A stretch of DNA of 64,000 nt, from assembly GCA_964036315.1 (NCBI GenBank), contig OZ038511.1, forward strand, positions 1,541,126-1,605,125, given 5' to 3'. Within the stretch, counting starts at the first letter, position 1; each line of letters begins with the position of its first letter. Source of the DNA: Acanthosepion esculentum (lineage: Eukaryota > Mollusca > Cephalopoda > Sepiida > Sepiidae). The position numbers and the translations under genes were made by a program. The notes under the pieces were generated by a model, which made no database searches, was not told the origin of the DNA, and saw only the letters and a list, made by a program, of their open reading frames with translations. Of the stretch, positions 10,218-20,600 are shown piece by piece.

Positions 10218-11118
10218 ATGGCAAGATAAAAGAATTGCCTGGGGACATCCAGGACAAAATTGTATACCTGCACAAAACTGGAATGGGCTACAAGATGATT
10301 GGCAAGCAGCTAGGTGAGAAGGAGTCAACTGTTGGTGTGATAATAAGAAAATGGAAGAAACACCAATTGACTATCAATCTTCCTTGGTCTGGAGCTCTGT
10401 GCAAGATCTACCAATGTGGAGTGAACCTGATGGTGAGAAATGTGAGGAAACAACCCAGTACTATGCGGCAAGAGCTTGTTGATAATCTCAAGTCAGCTGG
10501 GACCACAGTCACAAAGATGACCATTAGTAAGTCAGTACATCATAGTGGACAGAAATCAAGTAGTGCCTGCAATGTCCCCCTACTCAAGAAAGCACATGTA
10601 CAGGCTCATCAGAAGTTTGCAAATGAGCAGCTGGATGATTCAGAGGAGAATGTGCTGTGGTCAGACAATTGGGGCTGTTTCTTTGCTAAGGGGACAGGAT
10701 GATGGAAAGACGGATGGGGCCAAGTATGGGGAAATCTTGAGTGAAACCTCCTTGCCTCAGCCAGGACACTGAAGATGGGTCATGGACAGGTGTTCCAGCA
10801 TGACAATGACCCAAAGCATATGGCTAAGGCAACAAGGGAGTGGCTCAAGAAGAAGCACATTAAGGTAATGGAATGGCTTAGTCAGTCTCCAGACCTTAAT
10901 CCTTTAGAGAATCTGTTGAGGGAGCTGAAGCTTCGAGTTGCCCAATGACAACCTGCAAACCTTAAGGATTTGGAGAGGATCTGCAAAGAGGAGTGGGCCA
11001 AAATCCCCACCCTTGGGATCTGTAAAAACTTGGTAACCAACTACAGGAAATGTCTGGTTGCTGTGCTTGCAACAAGGGTTTCTTCACCAAATACTGAGTT
11101 ATGTTTTGCTATCGGGTG
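10218..11118 (+). pseudogene. Tc1 transposase, internally deleted
   Basis: From the ATG at 10218 the frame reads MAR, a stop, then KELPGDIQDKIVYLHKTGMG, the paired-like HTH start of Tc1 transposases. MIGKQLGEKESTVGVIIRKW is the recognition helix and link to the second HTH. The frame reaches SEENVLWSD, holding the first catalytic Asp, and then jumps directly to WGCFFAKGTG, so about 45-50 codons normally between are missing. After frameshifts, [18 protein letters not shown] gives the second Asp and [12 protein letters not shown] the Glu, with 34 residues between: a DD34E triad. Another stop lies near 10946. Intact relatives are near 340 residues. The copy cannot make active enzyme. Confidence 0.88.
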
Positions 11119-11308
11119 AAATACTTATTTTTTCAATAAAAAAGAAATAAATTTTCAAAAATTAATATGTGATTTCCTAGAACTTTTGTTATATTCTATC
11201 TCTCACTTTCAAGATGGACCTACCCTTAAAATTATAGACTATTCCTATTTTTGTAAGATGGCAAACTCAGAAAATCATCAGGGGATGAAATACTCATTTT
11301 CCCCACTG
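11108..11308 (-). repeat. Right inverted repeat of the Tc1
   Basis: Inverted partner of 9860-10055. The inner direct repeat lies at about 11114-11140 and the outer one at 11281-11308; the inner copy here is closer to the outer sequence than in the left arm. Confidence 0.88.
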
Positions 11309-12240
11309 TAGGTGTTGATTAGAGCCTCTAATATTTTGCCAAAAAGAGTTAAGAGACTAATAGTACAATGATTTGAGGAGTCAGAAGTTTCCCCAGTGTT
11401 CTTAAAGACAGCGACTACAAGAAGTCATGAGACATTTATTGTAAAGTTTGGAGAGAATAGGAGCCAGTTCAAGAGTACATCTCGTTAGGACAATAGCAGC
11501 TATACCATCAAATCTTCAAGCTTTGTGGGGATCTAGTTTAGAAATGATAGCAGAAACCATGAACAGAATTATGTGCATACCACTCAATAAAGACTCTGTT
11601 ATAGGGGGAAAATGTGTCAGAGATACTCTAGATGAGTTGAGAGTTGAGTTGGAATTTCTGGACAAAGCACTCTGCTTTATTTGCAGTAGATGACAACACT
11701 TCAAATTGATTGAAGAGAGGAGGGACTGAGTATTTACAGAGCCACCAGTAGTATCTAGACCTGAACTTGCAAAAGACTATATGGTGTCTCATTCTATCAT
11801 TGAATAGTGACTTTAAGGACACGCTTACCTTCATTATGAGCAGTGACAAATGTTACAATCAGACCTATTGCTCTGTCATAGCCAGAAGAAGTGATTCCTG
11901 TGGGTTATAGTGGCTGAACAGGCAGGAGAGAACCAAGGAGAAAATTGTGGTTTCACTTGGTATTTCCATGCTGGCATGCAAGCTTTGATAATGGCTTTCA
12001 CCCAGGAAGACACCATTGCACAATTTTCAATGGGATGATTAAAAATATTCATCCAAAGTACATTATGAAGGAAATCAGGACATGAGTACCAATCAGTGCA
12101 TTAATAACAGAAAGATGTTCTGTTAATAGGTGGTTCTTGTTTGATGGTAGAGCAGAAAGTGATATGTATAGACATTACCGTGTAGTTGAAGTTAAAGAAG
12201 AGATCAAGTAGAGAAGCATGTCCATCATATGCTTGAATAT
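11309..12240 (-). mobile_element. Jockey-type LINE, 5' part (endonuclease end, linker, RT start)
   Basis: Continuation, on the minus strand, of the LINE at 8680-9858. From the 5' side: YDGHASLLDLFF (end of endonuclease, about 12225-12190), FSPWFSPACSATITHRNHFF (linker, about 11925-11870), RYYWWLCKYSVPPLFN with STANKAECFVQKFQLNS (11760-11640), then in the 11540-11450 region residues equivalent to PDGIPxxVLK. Removing the Tc1 rejoins the LINE reading. The 40195-41275 copy aligns across 11340-11580 at DNA level (CTTTGTGGGGATC(T/C)AG, ATAGCAGAAACCATG). Multiple stops. The 5' boundary at 12240 is where the match ends, so most of the endonuclease is missing. Confidence 0.75.
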
Positions 12241-13500
12241 GAGAAAATATCAATTATTTCTCTTTTTATTTTACTCAGGCACTATCAGATGCATTTATGT
12301 GTATCTTTTATCCACATAAAAATAGCATGATGTGTTGTTGAATAGAATGATAAAAGAATGTTAAAATATTGTTATCAGAAATTGTCTTTTAAGCCAGATA
12401 TCATTTCAAAATCTTAGTTTTGCTTGGCTATGTTTTTCCAAAAGAGTGATCATGAATCATATGAAGGATTGAAATGAAGCAAAAATGAAAAAAATGTTTT
12501 GAGAACAGAATCAAGGAGAGACAAGATGAATATGCCCAAATTATTTTCCATTGTCTTTAAATTCCAAACAGTGATACTATTTTCTTTTTTTCTTTTTGCC
12601 ACAGTGCAATGCACAATGCAATTGAACTATTATACTATTCTGAAGATGTTTGAAATAAACACTGAAATATTAACACTATCAACTGTGCTTTTTTATTGCT
12701 AGTCAAATATTCCTAACATTTTGTTTTTCAGAGTTACTATTGAACTTGATTATTTAAATTATTTAATGGGTGAATATTATCTAATCTCAACAATTTAAAA
12801 GATTCAAGAGTTCCTCTTTTTCTTTTTAATTTTATAATTTGCCTTGGTAGTTTTAGGATATTGTTTAATGTACTTGATAGGAAATGTTTACAGGTTGATA
12901 ATTAACTTCATCAACTTTTAAAAAGCAGGCATATTTATCTTTCTCTTAATTTATGAAAATATCTGCAAAAAACGTAAATTAATGTTTTGTTTGAACTTAC
13001 AATTTTTTGTGAATATTACATTACTCTGTCAAACATTTCCCTTGATGATATTAACTCCATTTAAGATTATCCAAACTGTCTAACAATTTCAAAGGTATAT
13101 GTGTGTGTCTTAGTGAATGTCTTTATGAGTTTATATTTTGTCTTTTTTCAAATATTTTCTCTTTTTTAATTAAAGATGCCATTTGCATAAATACTAATAT
13201 CAGTTTGTGTTACTAAAAAACAAATTTCATGTTTTTCCTTTTTCTTCAAAAAAGATTTTATGATTGATTGTGTGCAATGATTTATAAAAGATGAAATTCA
13301 TAATCTCACTGCATCTGGTATCTTCAGTCATGAGCAAAAATGAAAAGGATATTGCATAGAATTCTTTAAATGTAAAAAAGTTGAATTTCTTTTCCACATT
13401 TTTTTATATTCTCTTTATTCTATTCTGTATTTAATTAAGACATACTCTGACAGATTTGATGATAATTTTATCCCATATTTACAAACATACATGAACTAGA
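12240..13500. other. AT-rich, no gene seen
   Basis: Plain AT-rich DNA with T-runs. A 67-codon frame at 12499 has no recognisable motif and hydrophobic, biased composition; I do not call it. Confidence 0.6.
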
Positions 13501-13539
13501 TTGATTACAAATTAGAGGCAAGAGTACACTGGGTTGTTT

Positions 13540-14880
13540 TTCTTTTAGGCACTTGTAGAAATGATCTCAGCTGAATGATGTCTGTGTAATAGGAAAAGAA
13601 TTAGTGTATCTCTAGGTACAGGATTACAGTCAAAATGGTAAGAATGAGTAGAAAATAAGTTGGTAGGAAGTGGGGTTTATGAGGATAAGGAGGATAGATA
13701 ATGATTGATCCTTGATTTGAAGAGGTCACAATTAAAGTATTATCATCAACATAAGAGTGGGTTTCACAAAGTGGTAGTTATTAGGAAAAAGTATCAAAAT
13801 GGAAATCCCTCCTTACATTTGTAACACAGAGAAAATCAGTGATTCATCTCTGTGCAAGTATCATGTCCTGTTTTAGTGTTGCAGATAATTACTCCCCACC
13901 AATTATGTTTTTTATATTTACCAATGATGATGGTTCCAGCAAAATAATTGTAAACTCTGTCATATGTATGTGACACAAAACTGATTCCAGGAATTCCATT
14001 GGTCCCACACTCACTAATAAGCATCTATAAGAAAAGTTGTCTATGGAAATCCTTGCAATGTACCTGGATAGGATAGGAATAAATGCACAATGACTAAGTA
14101 AACTTGTAGGCCCCATCCTGTTGATAAGGGTATAGGTAAATATGAGGTAGCTGTCATTTCATATCTTAGGCCAAGCAATGGATATTATTCATAATAATAT
14201 TTCTTCTCATTTTTTTTCTCCTCTCATTGTGTAAGTCATTGTTAATTTAATTCAACCTTTCTTATTTTAGACATGACCTTGACATATGCCAGAAAAAATT
14301 GTTTAAAACAAGAAGGCTTGGTGAGGAGATCATTAAGTGGTCAGATTGTAGCACTAAAAGGTGTAAATACTCAACTTTTAGACTTATGTGCTAAAAATCA
14401 TAGGGTAGCAGTATGTAAAGATAATAAGTGGTGCCACTGTATCTTGTCATGATGGAAATACTCTGACATCTTGTTAGTCAGTGTCAATACTAGCTAGGTT
14501 ACTCATGACAAAGCAATATGAATTCTCAGAGCATGATAGTATGTACCAGATGGATGAGACATATCATTTCCAAAATTGCAGGAATATTTTACATCCCTCT
14601 ATCTATGGTGTCACTTGGGTATCAAGAATACTGGATGGAAGGAATCATCCACCCCTCTTTGCCTGAGAACAGGTCCTAATGATTGCAACCAGAGGCATCT
14701 AGCCATAATTGACTACAGTAACAATCACTCAATACTGGCACAACTCGAGTTCACATTTAATACAGAATGTACCAGCTTTCTCTGTTTATTGCATGGCAAA
14801 TGTGTCTGTTAATACATGTGACTAGTTCACATGAAACCAGACCACCAATTATGTATTGAGCTAGAAACCCTTAACTTGAT
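13540..14880. other. Less AT-rich block of unknown nature
   Basis: Base composition is visibly less AT-rich than the flanks. On the minus strand 14024-13836 is open and partly exon-like (see the separate entry). On the plus strand 14270-14680 has several short frames (for example RSILHP-like HPSIYGVTWVSRILDGRN at about 14590-14645) that look like decayed coding sequence but match nothing I know. An old, unclassified transposon is the simplest explanation. Confidence 0.35.
13922..14024 (-). CDS. Candidate exon, unknown product
   Basis: On the minus strand a pyrimidine-rich acceptor (AACTTTTCTTATAG) ends at 14025, and a donor (TTG|GTAAATA) lies at 13921. The 103-base segment is open and reads MLISECGTNGIPGISF then VSHTYDRVYNYFAGTIII, with balanced composition including Gly, Tyr and Cys that is unlike the low-complexity frames nearby. 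I do not recognise the domain. It sits in a block that may be an old transposon, so it may be an element relic. No partner exons are visible. Confidence 0.22.
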
Positions 14881-14899
14881 CTGCTTCAAATTCAAATAT

Positions 14900-16200
14900 T
14901 ACAGAAAATATAATACAAAAATGGATTAATTTAATATAAAAGGACATGATTAGTGCAAACATCTATATTGATTTTTTGTTCTTCATTTTAATTCAAGTGA
15001 AATACACTTCTTAATCATTATTTTTGTCAATTATTCTTAAATGAATTGAAATGGTTAGATTGAAATGCTTTACATATTCTTTAACTCAAGTTGTTAGGTT
15101 ATTTTTTCACCACCCCCTTCAAATATTTATTATTGATGGTTTGGGTCAACCTCACCCCTAATTTTCAAGATCAAAATCTCCACTTGCAAAGTTTTGAAAC
15201 AAAAACCTTTCAGTTCATTCATCATAACATTCATGGAATGATAGTGAAGTTTTATTTGCTGTTTCAATTTCTCCTTTACATCCAGCTGTTGTGAAGCTCT
15301 TCTCTGATTATCATACAGAATTTATTTTTCATCACAGTTGATGATACAATGTAAAAATGAATCCCTTTCTTGAAAACTATTAATTTATGCCTCCATATAT
15401 GTTTTTTTCTTCATCATTCAGATGAAACTCATTTACTGGACCATCTTTTTACCATTCACTTAGATGATTCTAATCAATTTCAGTTATCAGATTGAGGCTT
15501 AGTGAAAGTTTTCTGACTTAGAGTGTTGGATCATGTTTCAAATCTTTATCATTGATATTTTTGGTCATCCTCTCTTCTGGCTTTCAAAACCAAAATTCCC
15601 ACTTGAAAAGATCAGAAATAAAAACCAGCATTCACTAAAAACATTGCCTCTAAATATGGAATTTATAGTCCTCAAAACTTCAGCTTCATTATGAAAGACT
15701 GAACTCATGCAAGTAGAAAATGTAAAAATCAACATTTGAAAGACTTTTGATATTTTCTTGTAAAAATTAATATTTTTAGTGAATAATAATAAATTATGTA
15801 AAATATTCTATTATTTTTTAAAAACAGTAAAAGTATGAAGCATAAAAATCAACTGAAATTTTATATCTAAATGGATATTTTGTGCAAACATATGAAATCT
15901 GAGGTTGGGTCATCTAAAAGTTGCTCATATCTGAATTTAAACCGGTCAATAGAAACAGACTTTTCATCTCACAGTTTTCCATTTTCTTAACATTTCATTT
16001 TGATCATTATTATTAATATTTTAATGATTATAGATATTACTAGCTTAATTTCATATGATATATATTGCTCCAGTATATCATGAAAATTTTACCATCATTT
16101 AGTTAATAACAATATTGTTGTGAAAACATTAATTTGAATAAGAAAATCCAATGTAGTACATAAGAGTCTCTGCAGCAGTATTAATTTCCCTATGCTTAAT
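14900..16200. other. AT-rich, no gene seen
   Basis: AT-rich sequence with short biased frames. Segments 15150-15310 and 15560-15700 share faint similarity (TTTGGGTCAACCTC versus TTTGGTCATCCTC, then AAATCTCCACTTG versus AAATTCCCACTTG), perhaps two copies of a small old repeat. Confidence 0.4.
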
Positions 16201-16214
16201 TTGTTTTCAGATAC

Positions 16215-16279
16215 CTGAAGGGCCCCTCTTTCATAAGCTGGGCTGTCACAACCACAACACTCAAGTTTTGCAATAGAAT
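16215..16279 (-). CDS. Candidate PDZ-domain exon
   Basis: The minus-strand frame reads VVDSIAKLECCGCD then SPAYERGALQ, after which CAG|GTATCT forms a possible donor. PDZ domains typically read xVxxIxxGSPAxRxGxLQVGDxxLxxNG, and introns are common at the LQ|VGD junction, so the stretch fits strands B to C of a PDZ fold ending at an exon edge. The segment is a local GC-rich island in AT-rich DNA. Weak points: the acceptor I use (GTGGTAG at 16280) has no pyrimidine tract, there is an in-frame stop just upstream, and the CCGC insertion is unusual. It could be a pseudo-exon. Confidence 0.28.
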
Positions 16280-16289
16280 CTACCACAAT

Positions 16290-17570
16290 TTACTTGTCTA
16301 ATTTTGAACCAAACCATTCTAATTTATTCATTTTATAGTTGAAACTGTATTATTTGATTCATCTTCTTTTAAATCTGAAATTCAAATAAATAGAATATAC
16401 ATAAAGTAGAAAGTGGTATTTAAGATGGCAGAAAACAATGAAGAGAATATGAAAAGAAATGAGGATGAAAGCTAATCCACATCACATAAATTCCAGGAAT
16501 GTCTAAAGAGAATTGACTCACATGAACTAAAGATCAACATCTTTAATAAAGTAATAAGTGGTATTTAATCTTTACTTATTGGGATGTAAAGGGAACTTTT
16601 ACATAAAATGAAAGCTCAAGAAAAGTAGAGACTGAATAATTACATGTGCTTTTTCTCTAAATAGTCTGCAGTACCAGGTCAACAAATAATGGATTCAGCA
16701 AATATCATGAACATTATAGTTTTCATGAAGGTTTAATAGCACTCCTTAGCTTTTCATATTTTAGGGAATAAATCAGTGAAGAGCATTACTGCTTAACACC
16801 TAATAAAATATTTTCTGAAACTTTTAATGGTAAATATGCTACTATAAGCTTATAACTTCATATTTCTCTGGGTGTTTCAGTGGGTCCTCTTACTTTAGGA
16901 ACTATTCTTTTAACTCTTAGATTTATTGTTTTACTTTCTCAAAACTTTTATTTGTGTCCTTTTCATTACTATTAAAATCTGAAATACCCATAAATATCAA
17001 CCTTAAAATATGTTTTGCAAATAAATATTTACTTTTGTTTTTATTTTCAGTCAAATCAACTTAGTCTTTATTTTGTATTCCAATCTTTATCGTATTCTTT
17101 CAATGATTCTAGAAAAAATACTACAAATCCTCATGAATTTCTTTTTTTCCAAATCTGCACTAAGGAATAAACAGAGACAGAAGTGGGAAATCTTTTTTAT
17201 TCCACTTTTTGCCATTGTTTCCTGGAAGTCTGCTGATATTAGTCTTTATCGTCTGGGGAGTCTTTCTATAGTCAACAAAAAATAAGTGGAAGAAATAGTT
17301 TAAGAAATTTTTTACATCTTTATTTTGTCCTTTCTCTTACATACTCATCCTCCCTCCCTCTACATATGTTTGTGTGTGTGTGAATAGTTTTTTCTAAATG
17401 TCTTTACTTAATTCAATATTTTTCTCTAGAATACAATTTAAATCTATCAATGAATCAACATATCACATTTAATTTTTTTACTTACTGTTGATCACATATT
17501 AACAAGAAAAGAATTGTTTACAAGTAAAATTGTTGAATATTTATAAGCTTACAAATTTATTTTCATTTCA
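16290..17570. other. AT-rich, no gene seen
   Basis: AT-rich, intron-like sequence leading to the acceptor at 17576. The 70-codon frame at 17073-17285 has no recognised motif. Confidence 0.5.
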
Positions 17571-17576
17571 TTTTAG

Positions 17577-17627
17577 GTTCAAAGGATAAAGATGATCTGT
17601 GTTTGAGTGAAGATTGTGTCAAAGGAG
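17577..17627 (+). CDS. M13 (neprilysin/ECE-like) metallopeptidase exon
   Basis: A 51-base micro-exon. The acceptor TTTCATTTCATTTTAG ends at 17576 after a good pyrimidine tract, and the donor GGAG|GTAAGC begins at 17628. In the only open phase it encodes SKDKDDLCLSEDCVKG, with split codons at both ends (2 bases at the start, 1 at the end, so phases 1 and 1). M13 zinc peptidases carry a C-x4-C-V motif immediately after the transmembrane/stalk segment, at the start of the ectodomain, followed by A-A-x-(I/L)-L-x-x-M-D and the PCxDFYxYxCG motif. The spacing and the acidic context here fit. The neighbouring exons would encode the transmembrane stalk upstream and the PCxDF region downstream; I find neither in this window, implying long introns. 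Product would be a type II membrane ectopeptidase cleaving small peptides. Confidence 0.6.
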
Positions 17628-20600
17628 GTAAGCGAAAAAATTTATTTCATTTTTCATTCTTTCATGGTTATTGTTAAATTATTAAAAAAAAAATGTTTTT
17701 AATGGTGTCTTTTTCACTTTGACTATTCAGACATTTTAAATTTTTTATATTATTGTTAAAATTTACTTACAAAATATTATTTATTGGAAAGAAAAAACAA
17801 TAAAATTTAATCTGAAACAAAATGTTAAAGAGAAAGTTTTAAATATTTCTGCCAAAATTAGATTTCTGTCTAAACTTTGATTAAAATAAATTACCAAAAA
17901 ATAATCCATAGATAATATAATTGGCTTTTAAATATCAGAAAATAATTTGAAATCATATATATTAATATAATATATAATTGTGACTTTTTATAATGTTTCT
18001 TTCCCTGTAACTTATATTACACTAAAGTAAACAAACATAAAATAATTAAAAAGTAAATGCTGCCATTGTTTAAACATCTGACATTGAAGTAGAAGGGAAG
18101 TGATATAAGGCCAACATTCTGCTGCATGAACATCATAGTAAAATTAATTTGTAAATACTAATTTAGGCAGAGTGCTCAGATATTATACTGATCCTAGGCA
18201 GGAGAGTGATACTTTGATCTTAGACAAAGTGCATATACTTTGAGGATAAACAGAAGTTCAAATATATATATACATAATCCCATCTGTTTTGATGGGTACT
18301 ATGCTAGTTAAAAAATGTTTTCATATTTAGAATTCAAACTTTTACAAGAGTCTCTTCTGTTCTACTTATATATACATAGAATTAATATGACTGGACTTAA
18401 TTTCTTTGAAATATGCAATACTTTCTGGCTATAAATTTAGATATACAACCTCCACTCCAACTGAGAATCAATATCTATTGTTTAAAATGAATGAGATTGG
18501 AGAAGGAATATCCCAATTGACTTCCTCTTATGTGTTTGCTCCTTTTAATACTTTTCTTTTCATTCTTTCCACTTAAAGCTATTCTCTGTATTTCTCCTTC
18601 CTTTACTCGATCTTTCCTATTCCTTATTTCTCTTCCTTAAGGGTAAACATGATTAAAAATGAAGAACATTACACTCTTCCTTACTTACTAGATTTTCTGA
18701 TATTCATTGAAAACTTTGTTTAAAGAAATTAAAGTGTTATATGCAGTTTATTCAAAGTACTGTTATTCTGGATGTTCATCTCAGTGGATCATTTAGAAAT
18801 GAAATTGGGACTTTGGTTAAAGATAGTCGATAGTGATAAAAAGAAACAAATCTTTCTCTTTGAAAAGAATTAAGTGAAATTTCATTTCGGGTCAAAATTG
18901 GCATTCTTTTTATCACAGACTGATAACATCAACTGACTCAGCTTTCTTCATGACTTTTATAAGTTTCACATTTTGCTTTCTTCTTTTCTCATCTGCATCA
19001 ATTCTAAATTAATTTAGATGCTTGAAAATTGAATTCACCAACAATTCTGATTTTAATCTTGTACGTTTTCCTTGTAAAGCACTTATCTACATTTTATTTG
19101 AGAGACTGTTGAGTTTATATTGGACTGAACTAAAGATATGAAACTCTACAGTTTGGTAACATTTAGCATCTGCAGAAAAATGAATTGTTTTCTTTTCAAT
19201 AGATTAAAAAAAACTAGGAGAGTCTTAGAAAAAAATCTTTTTCTTTTCAGTGTTTAATACCGTTGGCAGAATGAAAATAGAAAAGAATTTATAAAAAATG
19301 AATATATGAATAATCTGCTCTTCAAAATTGTCACTTTTATATAGAAATGAATTATTATAACTTAAATCTTTTCTTGATGATTAATTTCTCATACATTTTG
19401 ATTATCTCCAAACAGTTTGTGTTTTTAGAGAAAGTTATAGTAGGCAGTCAAATCTTGGGCCAAAAGTAATGATTAGAAATATTCTCATTCTATCTCTTAT
19501 TGTCCAAGTAGCAGAAGAGAGATGCATTGTAAAACATAAGAGACATTTAATCTGGAAATATGATTTAAAAAAGAAAATGATTTTTTTAAAAATAAACTAT
19601 ACTCAGCTCATACATTCTACAAAAAGTAAAAACTTGATAATATTTATTTCTGGAGACTGAAGAATATCTTATAATATTTACTTAATTAGATTATAATTTT
19701 CTGTTAAAACTAATTATTAAAGACATTTCACTCTGTAGAAGGAATGATAAATAAACAATTTCCTCAAAATTATTACAAACATAAAGTTTGTCATTCATCT
19801 TGGAATAAGGCCATGAGCAAAGATCCAGCTGGCTTTTCCATATATTCTGCTTTCATTGGCAAATTTGCCTTTTGTTTCAATAAATCATAACAATGTTTCT
19901 CTTTTATATACTTCATAAAAGTATGACATTATCTCTCCTGAAATCAAGTCCAACCTTACATGTGTTGTAACTGATTTATGTACTTCTTTTGTAAAGCTGT
20001 CCTTCTTTGTTTGAAAAATAGATATTGCAATGAAATTCTTTAGAAACATGACAAAAGATGATTGCTGAGAACTTTTTTCAAAGAAAGGATAATTAGCAGT
20101 TTGAAAAACAGTATTAAGTATGTTGCATATCTTTTGAAACGAGTGCAGTAGACTAAGCAAATGGTTAACAGCTTCTCTCTGTCAAGGCTAAAAAAGGATA
20201 TAAAGTTGATATTGCCTCAGTGTATAATTACTGAGAAGGCAATTGTCCATATACTTGTTTATTCTTTTCTCTTTTCTCACATATCAATGCAGATAATATT
20301 AGTGATTAAACTAACTCCAAAGAGAATTGTATTCACACCTTTCTAAAAGGCAACAGTATGAAAGTGACATAAGTAATTTGTAACAAGAACATGAATGTTG
20401 ATCTCCAATTCATACCTTTAGTGCAGTGTGTACATCAATGTTATTTATCAATTAGCCTTGTTGAAAGTGACAATAGTGTTTATTCTGCTTGAAAATATCT
20501 AAACTTTTACCATTAGGAGTTGTGAAACTCAAATTTATGTTGTTTAATACTATTTTGTTGTTAATGCTATCACCAAAAAAAAAAAAACCTGATTAAAAAT

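Larger units (their letters stand above)
9860..11308 (+). mobile_element. Tc1 transposon with long paired-repeat ends
   Basis: Complete at both ends: flanking TA duplications at 9858-9859 and 11309-11310, and terminal inverted repeats beginning CAGTGGGGAAAAT. The inverted repeats are long, about 190-200 bp each, and roughly 90 percent alike by eye. Each carries an outer repeat (AAGTATTTCATCCCC) and an inner one (GAAAAAATAA(G/A)TAT...CCC), an IR/DR layout as in Sleeping Beauty-type Tc1 elements. The transposase inside is defective. It sits inside the antisense LINE: sequence on the two sides rejoins as LINE when compared with the copy at 40195-41275. Confidence 0.92.

Noticed and set aside
16211..16310. 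Plus-strand reading after the TTTGTTTTCAG acceptor at 16210
   Set aside because: The peptide (YLKGPSFISWAV...) has no family resemblance, and the minus-strand PDZ-like reading explains the GC-rich patch better.
19885..20160. 91-codon minus-strand open frame
   Set aside because: No recognisable motif, no splice or element context; length is plausible by chance in AT-rich DNA with many frames.
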